Below, one piece after another: positions 53,810-62,706 of a DNA stretch of 64,000 bases. The DNA comes from Sphingobacterium sp. GVS05A. GTDB taxonomy: Bacteria; Bacteroidota; Bacteroidia; Sphingobacteriales; Sphingobacteriaceae. Location of the stretch: NCBI RefSeq assembly GCF_019969845.1, contig NZ_JAHXYR010000004.1, positions 1 through 64,000 of the forward strand, given 5' to 3'. The notes under the pieces are model-generated. The model was not told the origin of the DNA. It did no database searches and saw nothing but the letters and a program-made list of their open reading frames with translations. The first letter of the stretch is position 1; every line of letters begins with the position of its first letter. Both the position numbers and the translations under genes were made by a program.

Positions 53810-55969
53810 ATGTTACAATTCAAAGGCCTTGTTACACCTTTATTAATTGCTGCTCCTTTTTGTCTTAATGCACAGACAGTTTCATCTGACACCTTAAAGT
53901 TGTTGAAAATTGATGAAATAGAAATCACCTCTAAGTATTACAAGCGGTATAATCCCAAGCAATTGTCTGAAGCATTGCGCTTAGAAACATCTTTATTGAA
54001 AGCACCACAGCATATTCAGGTCATTAATAGCGAGATTTTTCAGGATCAGGCAGTATTGAACATAAATGAGAGTGCTACCCGCAATGTAAGTGGCACTTTT
54101 AGAGAGGAATTACACAATGGTATATCCCCCGATATATATTCGCGTGGCGGCTATATCAGTGCACAACGCAATGGCGTGGATATGCGTCCATTAGGTAAGG
54201 GGCCGATAGCAGATGATTTGGCGATTATTGAGCGTGTGGAATTTGTAAAGGGGCCCAGTGGTTTTATGAATGCCATTAGTGACCCATCCGGTTCCTATAA
54301 TATCATTACAAAAAAGCCAACTGGAGAAACCAAAAGGAGTTTCGATTTGTTAACAGGAAGTTTTGGTTTGTTGCGTGCCGCTGTAGATTTGGATGGGCAA
54401 CTGGATAAGAGCAATAAAGTCCAATACCGTTTAAATGTCATGGGCATGCGTGGTAATGGATTTCTTAAACATGATCGAAATAATAGACTGCTGTTTGCGC
54501 CCTCATTAAAATATCAATTTAGTGAGCGCACTTCGATAACGGCCGAATACATCTATCAACAATTGAACTATCTTCTCCTCAGTGAAGCACAGATGTCCCC
54601 TTACGGTTATGGTACACTCCCGAAAGATTTTACCATTACTGACCCTAGTATACGACCTTTTGTCGGTAATGATCATAATGCATTTCTGACATTTCAACAT
54701 AGATTTAAGAGTGATTGGCAATTGACAACAAAATTGGCGTATATCCGTAGTGGCTATAATGGTACATTGTTTTGGGTGAATGGTGCGAATGCCGAGAATA
54801 AGGATATTTTGGATAGAAATCTAGTTTACGATTCGAATAAGTACGGTATCTTTTCTACGCAGGCTTACCTGAATGGATATTTTAAAACTGGAAATGTCGG
54901 CCACCGTATCATCATTGGAATTGATATCAATAATAAATCATCCCGAAGTTGGGATACATGGGGCACCGCGACAACCGTCTATCCGCTGTCCATTACGAAT
55001 CCACAGTACTCGGAAACAATACTTAATACAGGTATAGGCGGCGATTTTGCTTCTGAGAATGATTTTACTTCCGAGGGAAATAAAATTCACCGACGACTTT
55101 CCTATGTTTCGGCTTATGCGATGGATGAATTACTTTTTCTAGATGAAAAACTGCGGATTTCCCTTGGTTTACGTGTCACTGCATCAAATGGCAAAACAAA
55201 TGATTATGGAGCAAAGAGTAATTCCGAAGATGTTGTTTTAACTCCACGGTTGGGAATCAATTATGCATTGGATCAAAATACTTCGCTCTATTTCTTACAT
55301 GATCAGAGTTATTTGCCACAAGCAGGGATTTCCGTGGATGGTACAGCGTTAAAACCTTTAGAAGGAGTAAACTATGAATTAGGGATTAAACGTGACTGGA
55401 TGGAAGGAAAATGGAATACAAGCGTTTCAGTCTATCATATTGAAAGAAATCGTCTGATCACACCTGACCCAGTATCCAATCTGATCTATCAGACCGGAGA
55501 AAGTAAATCCAGGGGAGTTGAGTTTGACCTTAAGGGAAGACTGGCAAAAGGCCTGAATGCGGTGATCAACTATGCTTACACGGATTCTAAAATCTCTGCC
55601 GACGAAATGAAACCCGAAAATATTGGGATGGCCACACCCAATCGGATAAAACATATTCACAATACCTGGTTGAATTATCTATTGCCTATCGAACGTATAA
55701 AAGGTTTGACAGTATCCTTGGGATACCAGTTGCTCGTTGGTCGAGCTGAGCGTTTTACATCAACAAATCCTGTCGCTCTCAAAGATATCTTTCGATTGGA
55801 TGCCGGAGCAGGATGGAGCAACGATAAGTACCGTATTAATCTAATCGTCAATAATCTCTTGAACGAAAAAATGTATTCTACAGCTTGGCGTAATGGTAGC
55901 GGAAATATGTACTATTGGATACAAATGGTACCTATACATGCAAGGCTCTCATTGGGAATAAATCTGTAA
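53810..55969 (+). CDS. TonB-dependent siderophore-type receptor
   Basis: This 719-aa outer-membrane receptor has a signal peptide ending in LNAQ, a short link, a TonB plug (about 45-150: LLKAPQHIQVINSEIFQDQ, RGGYISAQRNGVDM) and a barrel ending in SLGINL. The plug style without a CarboxypepD domain is that of siderophore receptors (FhuA/FecA-like). The next gene, six bases on, is a metal-receptor lipoprotein, which supports metallophore uptake. Confidence 0.92.
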   Translation: MLQFKGLVTPLLIAAPFCLNAQTVSSDTLKLLKIDEIEITSKYYKRYNPKQLSEALRLETSLLKAPQHIQVINSEIFQDQAVLNINESATRNVSGTFREELHNGISPDIYSRGGYISAQRNGVDMRPLGKGPIADDLAIIERVEFVKGPSGFMNAISDPSGSYNIITKKPTGETKRSFDLLTGSFGLLRAAVDLDGQLDKSNKVQYRLNVMGMRGNGFLKHDRNNRLLFAPSLKYQFSERTSITAEYIYQQLNYLLLSEAQMSPYGYGTLPKDFTITDPSIRPFVGNDHNAFLTFQHRFKSDWQLTTKLAYIRSGYNGTLFWVNGANAENKDILDRNLVYDSNKYGIFSTQAYLNGYFKTGNVGHRIIIGIDINNKSSRSWDTWGTATTVYPLSITNPQYSETILNTGIGGDFASENDFTSEGNKIHRRLSYVSAYAMDELLFLDEKLRISLGLRVTASNGKTNDYGAKSNSEDVVLTPRLGINYALDQNTSLYFLHDQSYLPQAGISVDGTALKPLEGVNYELGIKRDWMEGKWNTSVSVYHIERNRLITPDPVSNLIYQTGESKSRGVEFDLKGRLAKGLNAVINYAYTDSKISADEMKPENIGMATPNRIKHIHNTWLNYLLPIERIKGLTVSLGYQLLVGRAERFTSTNPVALKDIFRLDAGAGWSNDKYRINLIVNNLLNEKMYSTAWRNGSGNMYYWIQMVPIHARLSLGINL

Positions 55970-55975
55970 AAAACG

Positions 55976-56995
55976 ATGAAAATAAATTTTATAAAAAAGC
56001 TTATAGTGATCCTATTTCCTATTTGGATAGGCTGTAGTGGCGAAAATCAAAAAGAAAAAGCGAATGGAGCGGCTGTAGAGGTCACCGATGCGCAAGGGCA
56101 TCTTATTGCGCTAGAGAAACCAGCGGAACGTATCGTATGCTTATATGAGCCTGGATTGGACGCACTATATATGTTGCAGGCTGAGCATAGAATTGTTGGG
56201 CTATTTAATGATGTTTATTCCAGTAATGAACTATTTCCCTTCTTTTCGAAAATGGACGCACGAATCATGGAACGGAAATTACCTGTATTAGGGACAAATA
56301 ATCAGGGAAGTGTTGAACAGATTGTTGGACTCAGTCCAGATTTGGTAATTGTACATGCTGGTCAGGCGGATTTAATAGAGGGCTTAAGAAATGCTGGAAT
56401 GAAGGTGTACGCAACGAAAGCCGAATTGAAAGCTGAGGTGTTTAAAACAGTGGAGGATATTGCGACACTTACTGCTAGTACTGAAAGAGGTATGGAATTG
56501 ATTTCCTATGTAAAGCAGAAAGAGGAGCTGATCAAAAAACGTTCTGATACCATTTCAAAGAAACGGCGGGTATATTTTACCTGGGCTTATGGACGTGTTT
56601 TTTCGACAACCGGTACGAATAGTATGATGCACGCTTGTCTAGAAATGGCTGGTGTTGAAAATGTGTGCCCTTTTGAGTTGGATCAACCGAATATTAACGC
56701 GGAAACATTGATCAGTTGGAACCCAGATATGATTGTCATGTGGAACGATAGTCCACAATTATTTTATAAACGAAAAGAGTTTGCGGATATTCCTGCGATA
56801 AAGGAGAAGCAGATCTTTAATCTGTTGCCAATGTTTGCCTACAACCCACATACGTTGAAAGCGCTTTGTACAGCAACGGCAATACATCATTGGGCGTTTG
56901 ATGATAAGCAATTAGATCAGAAGGGGCAGGTTGAAGAAATTATTACCCATCTTTATGGAAAGCAAAAAGCTGATAAAATTATAGATTTATTATGA
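55976..56995 (+). CDS. ABC-type metallophore or cobalamin binding lipoprotein
   Basis: This 339-aa protein has a lipobox (IWIGC, Cys about 20) and the helical backbone metal receptor fold: PAERIVCLYEPGLDALYML near 45-65, SVEQIVGLSPDLVIVHAG, and the backbone helix at about 155-190. It fits the iron-siderophore/cobalamin binding protein family. No permease or ATPase gene follows, so those must be elsewhere. Its stop overlaps the start of the methyltransferase gene (ATGA). Confidence 0.88.
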   Translation: MKINFIKKLIVILFPIWIGCSGENQKEKANGAAVEVTDAQGHLIALEKPAERIVCLYEPGLDALYMLQAEHRIVGLFNDVYSSNELFPFFSKMDARIMERKLPVLGTNNQGSVEQIVGLSPDLVIVHAGQADLIEGLRNAGMKVYATKAELKAEVFKTVEDIATLTASTERGMELISYVKQKEELIKKRSDTISKKRRVYFTWAYGRVFSTTGTNSMMHACLEMAGVENVCPFELDQPNINAETLISWNPDMIVMWNDSPQLFYKRKEFADIPAIKEKQIFNLLPMFAYNPHTLKALCTATAIHHWAFDDKQLDQKGQVEEIITHLYGKQKADKIIDLL

Positions 56996-57693
56996 TAATT
57001 AACAGGATTACATCGTATTGGGACAAACAGAGTAAGATTTGGCGTGAAGAGAAAGAGGAGGCCTGGTCCCAACCAGAAACAGCAAATTGGTTGCATTTCT
57101 TCGAAGAAATATTGCTTGACCCAAAGTTGGGAGGAAAGAATATTTTGGAGATAGGGACTGCTTCAGGATACTTTGGTAATATTATGACCAAGGCAGGCTT
57201 TGCGGTGACCGCTATTGATCTCTCACCAAACATGATAAATGAAGCAAAACAGATTTCTGATGCATTAAATCTAACAGTGGATTATCATGTAATGGATGCT
57301 CAAAATTTGGCATTTGATAATAATAAATTTGATCTTGTTTTTACACGTCTTATGACCTGGACGATTCCAGATTTATTTAAATGTTATGGTGAAATATTTC
57401 GAGTGCTGAAGCCCGGAGGAATATTTATAAATTTTGATGGCGATTTCGGAGCGACAGTTTTCAGCCAAGAGGGACATGAAAGATATCCTAAAGAAATTAT
57501 GGAGGAGGCAAATGCCATCAAATCTAATTTGGATATAAGTAAACATAGCCGACCTGAAAGAGATTTATATCTATTGGATAAGGTCGGCTTCATTGATTTA
57601 AAAACCGATAATGAAGTTCACAATAAAATCTATTTGAAACCAAAGGCAGAAGATGGATTATTTATGCTGAGTGGCGTTAAACCAATATGCTAG
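56992..57693 (+). CDS. Class I SAM-dependent methyltransferase
   Basis: This 233-aa enzyme has the SAM-binding motif ILEIGTASGYFG (about 45-56), the acidic residue in AIDLSPNMINEAK, and DLVFTRLMTWTIPD as the later motif. The fold is UbiE-like but the substrate is unknown. Because its ATG overlaps the stop of the binding-protein gene, the two are translationally coupled. It could modify the imported metallophore or help release its metal. Confidence 0.88.
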   Translation: MIINRITSYWDKQSKIWREEKEEAWSQPETANWLHFFEEILLDPKLGGKNILEIGTASGYFGNIMTKAGFAVTAIDLSPNMINEAKQISDALNLTVDYHVMDAQNLAFDNNKFDLVFTRLMTWTIPDLFKCYGEIFRVLKPGGIFINFDGDFGATVFSQEGHERYPKEIMEEANAIKSNLDISKHSRPERDLYLLDKVGFIDLKTDNEVHNKIYLKPKAEDGLFMLSGVKPIC

Positions 57694-57735
57694 CCTTCCA
57701 TTCTATCCTGTTTATCTTATTTTTTGAAACTGTCT

Positions 57736-57769
57736 ATGAGGCTGCAAAATTTTAGAATTACAGCCTCAT
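57736..57769 (+). terminator. Hairpin behind the methyltransferase gene
   Basis: ATGAGGCTG (57736-57744) pairs with CAGCCTCAT (57761-57769) across a 16-nt loop. There is no T tract, so termination is uncertain. Confidence 0.45.
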
Positions 57770-57894
57770 TATGCTTAAAGTCCTTGTTTTTTTTCAATAG
57801 TTTGGGTTTGATCAATACTTTCTAGGAAATTATCAATAAGTACTTGAAAGAAGAGCTTTATTTTTGAAATGGTTAATTCGTTGGTTTGACTTGA

Positions 57895-58014
57895 CCGCGG
57901 GGGATAACATATATTCCCCATTGCTAACCGTATCATAGGTATCCTTATTTTAACCGGTAGGGTACCTATTGCGGTTAGTTTTCCCCGGCGTTGAAAGGGT
58001 ACTTGTTATCCCTT
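57895..58014. ncRNA. Candidate structured RNA or short palindromic element
   Basis: Three nested pairings are visible. The outer one is GGGATAACA (57901-57909) with TGTTATCCC (58004-58012). Inside it CTAACCG (57924-57930) pairs with CGGTTAG (57972-57978), and inside that ATAGGTATCCT (57935-57945) pairs with AGGGTACCTAT (57959-57969), with one G-T wobble, closing a 13-nt loop. The element is denser in G and C than its surroundings. It could be a small RNA, a 3' UTR structure or a MITE-like insertion. The strand is unknown. Confidence 0.5.
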
Positions 58015-58020
58015 TTAGCA

Positions 58021-58055
58021 AAAAAGAGGCTCGATCCGAAGATCGAGCCTTTCTT
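58021..58055 (-). terminator. Terminator of the Fe-S gene pair
   Basis: AGGCTCGATC (58027-58036) and GATCGAGCCT (58041-58050) form a 10-bp stem. Read on the minus strand the loop is TTCG closed by C-G, a very stable tetraloop, followed by T6. Confidence 0.93.
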
Positions 58056-58086
58056 ATTTTATTTCGTAATTTCTGAGCCGAAACTT

Positions 58087-58881
58087 TTAAAGTTTATTTG
58101 CGCGGGCTGTTATTTCAGCAATGTCGAGCACTTCGATTTCGGACTCTTTCTCCTTTATTTTGACACCATCCTTTAACATCGTCATACAGAAAGGACATGC
58201 AGCTGCAACAACATTAGGCTGTACCGCAATGACCTCTTCAATACGTTCAATATTAATATCTTTTTTGCCTTGTTCGGGTTCCTTAAACATTTGGCCACCA
58301 CCAGCACCACAGCATAGTCCATTGCTTTTGCAACGTTTCAATTCAACAAGTTGCGCATCTAGACTTTCAAGCACTTTTCGAGGTGCTTCATATACTTCAT
58401 TTGCCCGCCCCAGATAGCAAGGGTCATGATAGGTTATTTTTTTACCTTTAAATATGTTATTGTCAGCTGGTTTTAATTTACCATTGTCGATGAGATCCTG
58501 GATCAATTGGGTATGATGGATGACTTCGTAGTTACCTCCCAGAGCTGGGTATTCATTTTTAAGCGTATTAAAACAGTGCGGACAGGCGGTTACAATTTTT
58601 TTAATTTCATAGCCATTCAATACTTCGATATTCATCATGGCCTGCATCTGAAATAAAAATTCATTTCCACTTCTTTTTGCGGGATCACCAGTGCAGCTTT
58701 CTTCAGTTCCAAGAATCGCATAGTTAAGCCCAACATGCTGGAGAATCCGACAAATATCACGTGTTATCTTCTGAGCGCGCTCATCAAAACTACCAGCACA
58801 ACCCACCCAAAATAATATATCGGGAGTTTCTCCCTTAGCTAACAGTTCTGCGACTGTTGGAACTTTTAATTCATTTTCCAT
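58087..58881 (-). CDS. CCG-domain Fe-S protein, HdrB-like
   Basis: This 264-aa protein has two cysteine-rich CCG domains: FWVGCAGSFDERAQ with EESCTGDPAKR, CPHCFNTLK, then YHDPCYLGR, GLCCGAGGGQMF and CPFCMTML. This is the heterodisulfide reductase subunit B type. I use the ATG at 58881; the longer frame to 59013 adds 44 residues that overlap the upstream gene. With that gene, seven bases away, it resembles the two halves of the mycobacterial ETF membrane oxidoreductase EtfD. Confidence 0.92.
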   Translation of the reverse strand: MENELKVPTVAELLAKGETPDILFWVGCAGSFDERAQKITRDICRILQHVGLNYAILGTEESCTGDPAKRSGNEFLFQMQAMMNIEVLNGYEIKKIVTACPHCFNTLKNEYPALGGNYEVIHHTQLIQDLIDNGKLKPADNNIFKGKKITYHDPCYLGRANEVYEAPRKVLESLDAQLVELKRCKSNGLCCGAGGGQMFKEPEQGKKDINIERIEEVIAVQPNVVAAACPFCMTMLKDGVKIKEKESEIEVLDIAEITARANKL

Positions 58882-58888
58882 CCTTAAA

Positions 58889-60187
58889 CTATTGTTGTTG
58901 AGTCCAATTTGCACGGTCCATTTGCGTATATTTCCATGGAGCGCCATTATTCTCAATGTTTCCAAACATATTATTGATACTTGTAGGGGCCTGAGATTCT
59001 TCCATAACTGCAAAGCGGCGAAGCTCTATGATAATATCCAATGGATTAATATTGACAGGACATTGCTCGACACAGGCATTACAGCTCGTACATGCCCACA
59101 ATTCTTCCCGGCTGATATAAGTATCTATAAGAGATTTTCCGTCCTCAACAAAGCTACCATTTGCCTTAATATTATTGCCCACTTCAGCTAATCTATCCCT
59201 TGTATCCATCATTATTTTTCGTGGGGATAGAAGTTTTCCCGTGATATTAGCAGGACAAGAAGAGGTGCAGCGACCACATTCGGTACAAGTATAGGCATCC
59301 AGTAGGCTTTTCCATGTTAGATCCTGAACATCTTTGGCTCCAAAGCGGGCTGTGGCATCTGAAGAAGGCGGAGTGAAGCTCGGATCAAGCATCGCTTTTA
59401 CTTCATTGGTTACAGCTGTCATATTGGATAATTTCCCCTTGGCATCCAAGTTTGAAAAATATGTATTGGGAAAAGCGAGAACGATATGCAGGTGTTTTGA
59501 ATAGGGCAGATAGTTTAAAAAAGCTAATACGCCTAATATATGGAACCACCAACAAAATCTTTCGATCATATACAGCGTAGTAGTGGAAGTCGGAAGATAA
59601 GGTAATAAATAATGACTTATAGGAAAGGAGCCAACAGCATTAAAATGTTCAAATCCATAAAGCTGTAATTTGAGATCTGTGGCATTCATTAGAAGGAAAG
59701 CCGACATAAGCAGAATCTCTGTAATCAAAATAATATTAGCGTCCGTTTTAGGCCAGTTGTTAAGTTCTTTACTATTCAGACGATTTACTTTGACGACATT
59801 TCTTCGAATAAGGAAGATCACACAGGCCAGTAGTACACCAAGTGCTAGCCATTCAAATGAACCAATCAAAAAGTTATAGAAGCCCCCTAAAAAAGAAAAT
59901 ACCCGATGAGTTCCGAATAAACCGTCGATAATGATTTCCAACATTTCGATATTGATAATAACGAAACCCAAATAGACAAATAAGTGCAGGATAGCAGGAA
60001 TAATCCGCTTAAACATCTTTTTTTGGCCTAAGGCAACCAAAAACATTGTTTTCCAACGTTCTGAAGCCCTGTCGGAACGATCCAAATCTCTGCCTAACTT
60101 GATATTACTATAGATTTGGCGTGCATTTTTACCAAAGAAAAATAATGCGCCTAACAAACAAACTGCAAATATTAGTTGACCTATCAT
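58889..60187 (-). CDS. Membrane Fe-S protein, HdrC/NarI-like, probable ETF:quinone reductase part
   Basis: This 432-aa protein starts with about six membrane helices (residues 1-245), with His residues on them that could bind haem. A soluble part follows with two [4Fe-4S] clusters: CTECGRCTSSCP near 297-308 and CTSCNACVEQCP near 363-374. Together with the CCG protein downstream it has the order of fused EtfD/EMO proteins, which pass electrons from acyl-CoA dehydrogenases and ETF to the quinone pool. That role is inferred from architecture; no ETF genes are in the window. Confidence 0.88.
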   Translation of the reverse strand: MIGQLIFAVCLLGALFFFGKNARQIYSNIKLGRDLDRSDRASERWKTMFLVALGQKKMFKRIIPAILHLFVYLGFVIINIEMLEIIIDGLFGTHRVFSFLGGFYNFLIGSFEWLALGVLLACVIFLIRRNVVKVNRLNSKELNNWPKTDANIILITEILLMSAFLLMNATDLKLQLYGFEHFNAVGSFPISHYLLPYLPTSTTTLYMIERFCWWFHILGVLAFLNYLPYSKHLHIVLAFPNTYFSNLDAKGKLSNMTAVTNEVKAMLDPSFTPPSSDATARFGAKDVQDLTWKSLLDAYTCTECGRCTSSCPANITGKLLSPRKIMMDTRDRLAEVGNNIKANGSFVEDGKSLIDTYISREELWACTSCNACVEQCPVNINPLDIIIELRRFAVMEESQAPTSINNMFGNIENNGAPWKYTQMDRANWTQQQ

Positions 60188-60327
60188 ATGCTCGAATAAT
60201 GGTTACATAACAAATATACTATAATATTTTTGTTATGCTAACATAATAAAAATAAATCAAAGAATAGGATTGATCAGCTAATTTTCTAAAAAATAATGAA
60301 TAGGAAAGTGGAGGGATTAAGAAAGAA

Positions 60328-60360
60328 GCCTCCAAGAAATCAAAGTAATTTCTTGGAGGC
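60328..60360 (-). terminator. Terminator of the TetR gene
   Basis: GCCTCCAAGAAAT (60328-60340) and ATTTCTTGGAGGC (60348-60360) form a perfect 13-bp stem; on the minus strand TTCTTTCTT follows. Confidence 0.85.
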
Positions 60361-60377
60361 AAATATTATTTGGATAA

Positions 60378-61070
60378 TTAATCTATATCAGCAAATGCTT
60401 GCTTAAGAATTTTTTCAACAGTTTTTTCAATACGGGTTTTTCCTTCTTCTGTATTGATATCGATACCACAGAAAGTACTACCTGTTGATTTAGCCTGTAG
60501 TGTTAAGTAGTAAATTCCACTGACCAGTAAAGCAAGTGTCGCTCTTATGTCAGTTTCGGAATTCTCAAATTTTGGATCAAAGTGTTTAAACAGTTCTTCA
60601 CCAAGAACTTCGCGTCTATCCGCTATATTTTTTAATGCTTTTGTTTTCTCACCCAGTCCCCAATGGATGATTTTCTGTTTAGTTTTATCTTTTAAGAATG
60701 TATTCAACTGGGATTTAAGTAATTCGTTTACCAAAGCTACATCAATATCATTTGGATTTGATATCATTTGCTCTAAAACTCCTTTATCACCGATTTGCCA
60801 AAAATCCTTTTGTGTTAAGTAAGCTTCTACTAGTTGATCAAGACCTCCAAAATAATTCCAGATGAGTGCTTTATTTAAGCCGCACTCCAGTGCAATATTC
60901 GGGCCGTTCAACGCATAGTAGCCTTTCTTTTGGATGACTTTTCCCACCGCTGCGATCATCCGCGCCTTGGTACGTTCTTTGTCTCGGATGGGACCGGATG
61001 TTACTTTTCTTTCTTTCTTTGGATGATCCTCAGTTACTTTCTTTTTCATTAGAATAATTTGTTTATTCAT
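60378..61070 (-). CDS. TetR/AcrR-family regulator
   Basis: This 230-aa protein has a charged N-terminal extension (about 1-33), the helix-turn-helix (KARMIAAVGKVIQKKGYYAL, NKALIWNYFGGLDQLVEAYL) and a helical ligand domain. An ATG at residue 8 is an alternative start. It lies upstream of the two Fe-S genes on the same strand but is separated from them by a terminator. Repeated sites in its upstream region suggest autoregulation. Confidence 0.87.
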   Translation of the reverse strand: MNKQIILMKKKVTEDHPKKERKVTSGPIRDKERTKARMIAAVGKVIQKKGYYALNGPNIALECGLNKALIWNYFGGLDQLVEAYLTQKDFWQIGDKGVLEQMISNPNDIDVALVNELLKSQLNTFLKDKTKQKIIHWGLGEKTKALKNIADRREVLGEELFKHFDPKFENSETDIRATLALLVSGIYYLTLQAKSTGSTFCGIDINTEEGKTRIEKTVEKILKQAFADID

Positions 61071-61168
61071 TACCAGTTTGTTTTCAAAAGCATTTATAGT
61101 GCCTTTGGCGGTGTTACTAGAATGAAACTATCATAGACTCAATCGTGTAAGTCTTTGAGCTAAGTTTA

Positions 61169-61188
61169 AGCTCATGATGATTTCATAC
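61169..61188. repeat. AGCTCATGATG repeat, copy 1
   Basis: AGCTCATGATGATTTCATAC differs from the copy at 61256-61275 by a few bases in its right half. It lies about 100 bp upstream of the TetR start. A possible operator half-site pair. Confidence 0.45.
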
Positions 61189-61255
61189 GAATAAAACCAT
61201 TTTAGCAACGAAGCTTTCATGAGTTATCCTATTCGTTCCTTAATAAACAAATTTG

Positions 61256-61275
61256 AGCTCATGATGTTTTCATTA
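61256..61275. repeat. AGCTCATGATG repeat, copy 2
   Basis: AGCTCATGATGTTTTCATTA repeats copy 1, with a spacing of 87 bp, about eight helical turns. The exact 11-base core is shared. Confidence 0.45.
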
Positions 61276-61441
61276 GGGTAGATGTATATTTTTTTTACAA
61301 TATCTAAATTTTAGCTGGTAAAAGCAAGAAATCGTATTATAGATTTTTATTCCTACTGATAAATCCATTTTATTCGATCCTCAAATAATCATTTTGAGAG
61401 TTTTCTAGCGGATTATCTTAATGCATGAATAGTGCGAGGGG

Positions 61442-61487
61442 CAATAAAAAAAGGGATTATTCATGTGAATAATCCCTTTTTTTATTG
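61442..61487 (-). terminator. Large terminator of the ompH pair
   Basis: A perfect 22-bp stem (61442-61463 with 61466-61487) with a 2-nt loop, core AAGGGATTATTCA, A7 on one side and T7 on the other. Confidence 0.93.
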
Positions 61488-61501
61488 TGTATAATATGTT
61501 G

Positions 61502-62077
61502 TTATTTTTTCGCTGGTACAGCAGGAGCTGCTGTTGCTGAGATACCTAGTTTTGATTTAACAGCTGCAGTCAAATCTTCGCCACCTTGGAAATAAGGAAT
61601 ATTTGTGCTTGAAATATCAAATACATAAGCCATACCTTTTTCTTTAGATACTGCGCTTACAGCATCAGCTACTTTTCTTTGAATAGGAGTGATCAACTCA
61701 TCTTCTTTTTTTTGCAATTCTTCTTGAGCAGTTTGTTGCGATGTTTGAATACGCGTTTGCATATCTTGGATTTCTTGACCCAACTTGTTAAGTTCAGGAT
61801 CTAGCGTTTCTTTGTTTGCTTCACTTCTAGTACGTAATTTATCAGTTCCTTCTTTCTGTTTGGCCTGTAACATCGTCACCATCCCTTGAATTTCCTTTGT
61901 TTTAGTCTCACTCAATGTTTTCAATTGACCTTCAGCTGTTTTATAATCTGAAGTGGCTGAAATGATTTCAGCAAAATTGATGTGACCAATTTTTTGCTGC
62001 GCATTCGCAAATTGAGTTGAGAAAAATACTGCCACTATAGCAACCGCACCTTTTAATAAGTTTTTCATGCTTTTCAT
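61502..62077 (-). CDS. OmpH/Skp-family periplasmic chaperone, copy 2
   Basis: This 191-aa protein has a signal peptide ending in ANAQ and the OmpH layout: IGHINFAEIISATSDYKTAE, a long coiled coil (about 50-130) and the returning strand YVFDISSTNIPYF. Skp proteins hold unfolded outer-membrane proteins on the way to the BAM machine. An ATG at residue 4 is an alternative start. The Ala/Pro/Lys-rich tail is an oddity of this copy. Confidence 0.93.
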   Translation of the reverse strand: MKSMKNLLKGAVAIVAVFFSTQFANAQQKIGHINFAEIISATSDYKTAEGQLKTLSETKTKEIQGMVTMLQAKQKEGTDKLRTRSEANKETLDPELNKLGQEIQDMQTRIQTSQQTAQEELQKKEDELITPIQRKVADAVSAVSKEKGMAYVFDISSTNIPYFQGGEDLTAAVKSKLGISATAAPAVPAKK

Positions 62078-62172
62078 TTTAATCTAATACGCCATCTCTA
62101 TGGCAATCTTTTTAGTTTTCTAATTAATTACTACTTTTATTACTTGTGTCCACAATGATAATAAACTCCTGC

Positions 62173-62706
62173 TTAGTTTGCAAGACTAGGATTAGGTTTA
62201 TAACCTAATTTTGTAATGACATCATTACTTTTGTTCAATTTTGAATTCGCATAAAGGAAAGCAGATTCTTTGCCTTTGTCCATGATGAAGTCAAAATTCT
62301 GTGCTGAGGCAACATCCTGTATTGCTTTTGCAACGCGGTCTTGAATAGGTTTAACCAATTGAACCCGTCTTTTGAAAAGCTCACCTTCAAATCCGAATTT
62401 TTGTTTTTGATAATCTTTTACCTCTTTTTCTCTGGTAACGATCTCATCCTCGCGACGACGACGCATATCCTCGTTTAATAAAACTTGATCTTTTTGATAA
62501 GCCTGATATAACTTTTCTATTTCAGCATATTTTTGATCTACTTCCTCCTGCCATTGTTTAGAAAGATCATCTAATTGTTTTTGGGCAGTGGTATATTCGG
62601 GAATGTGTTTTAGGATATATTCTGAATCTACATATGCAAGCTGTTGAGCAAATGTCGCTGTAGCACTCACGACTACAAAAGCTATAACTAACAATATTTT
62701 TTTCAT
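62173..62706 (-). CDS. OmpH/Skp-family periplasmic chaperone, copy 1
   Basis: This 177-aa protein has a signal peptide ending in TFAQ, the OmpH start LAYVDSEYILKHIPEY, a charged coiled coil (about 40-120) and the C-terminal FDFIMDKGKESAFLYAN. It lies 95 bp upstream of the second copy on the same strand. Both are downstream of bamA, the order usual in Bacteroidota. Confidence 0.94.
   Translation of the reverse strand: MKKILLVIAFVVVSATATFAQQLAYVDSEYILKHIPEYTTAQKQLDDLSKQWQEEVDQKYAEIEKLYQAYQKDQVLLNEDMRRRREDEIVTREKEVKDYQKQKFGFEGELFKRRVQLVKPIQDRVAKAIQDVASAQNFDFIMDKGKESAFLYANSKLNKSNDVITKLGYKPNPSLAN

Larger units (their letters stand above)
57694..58086. other. 390-bp structured spacer
   Basis: No protein gene is seen. 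It holds a hairpin behind the methyltransferase gene, the nested inverted repeats at 57895-58014 and the terminator of the minus-strand Fe-S gene. Confidence 0.6.
61071..61501. other. 430-bp spacer with repeated sites
   Basis: No gene is seen. It holds two copies of AGCTCATGATG and the large terminator of the downstream ompH gene. Confidence 0.6.

Noticed and set aside
57895..58014. Integron attC site
   Set aside because: The core sites RYYYAAC and GTTRRRY are not present in the right positions, and no integrase or cassette is nearby.
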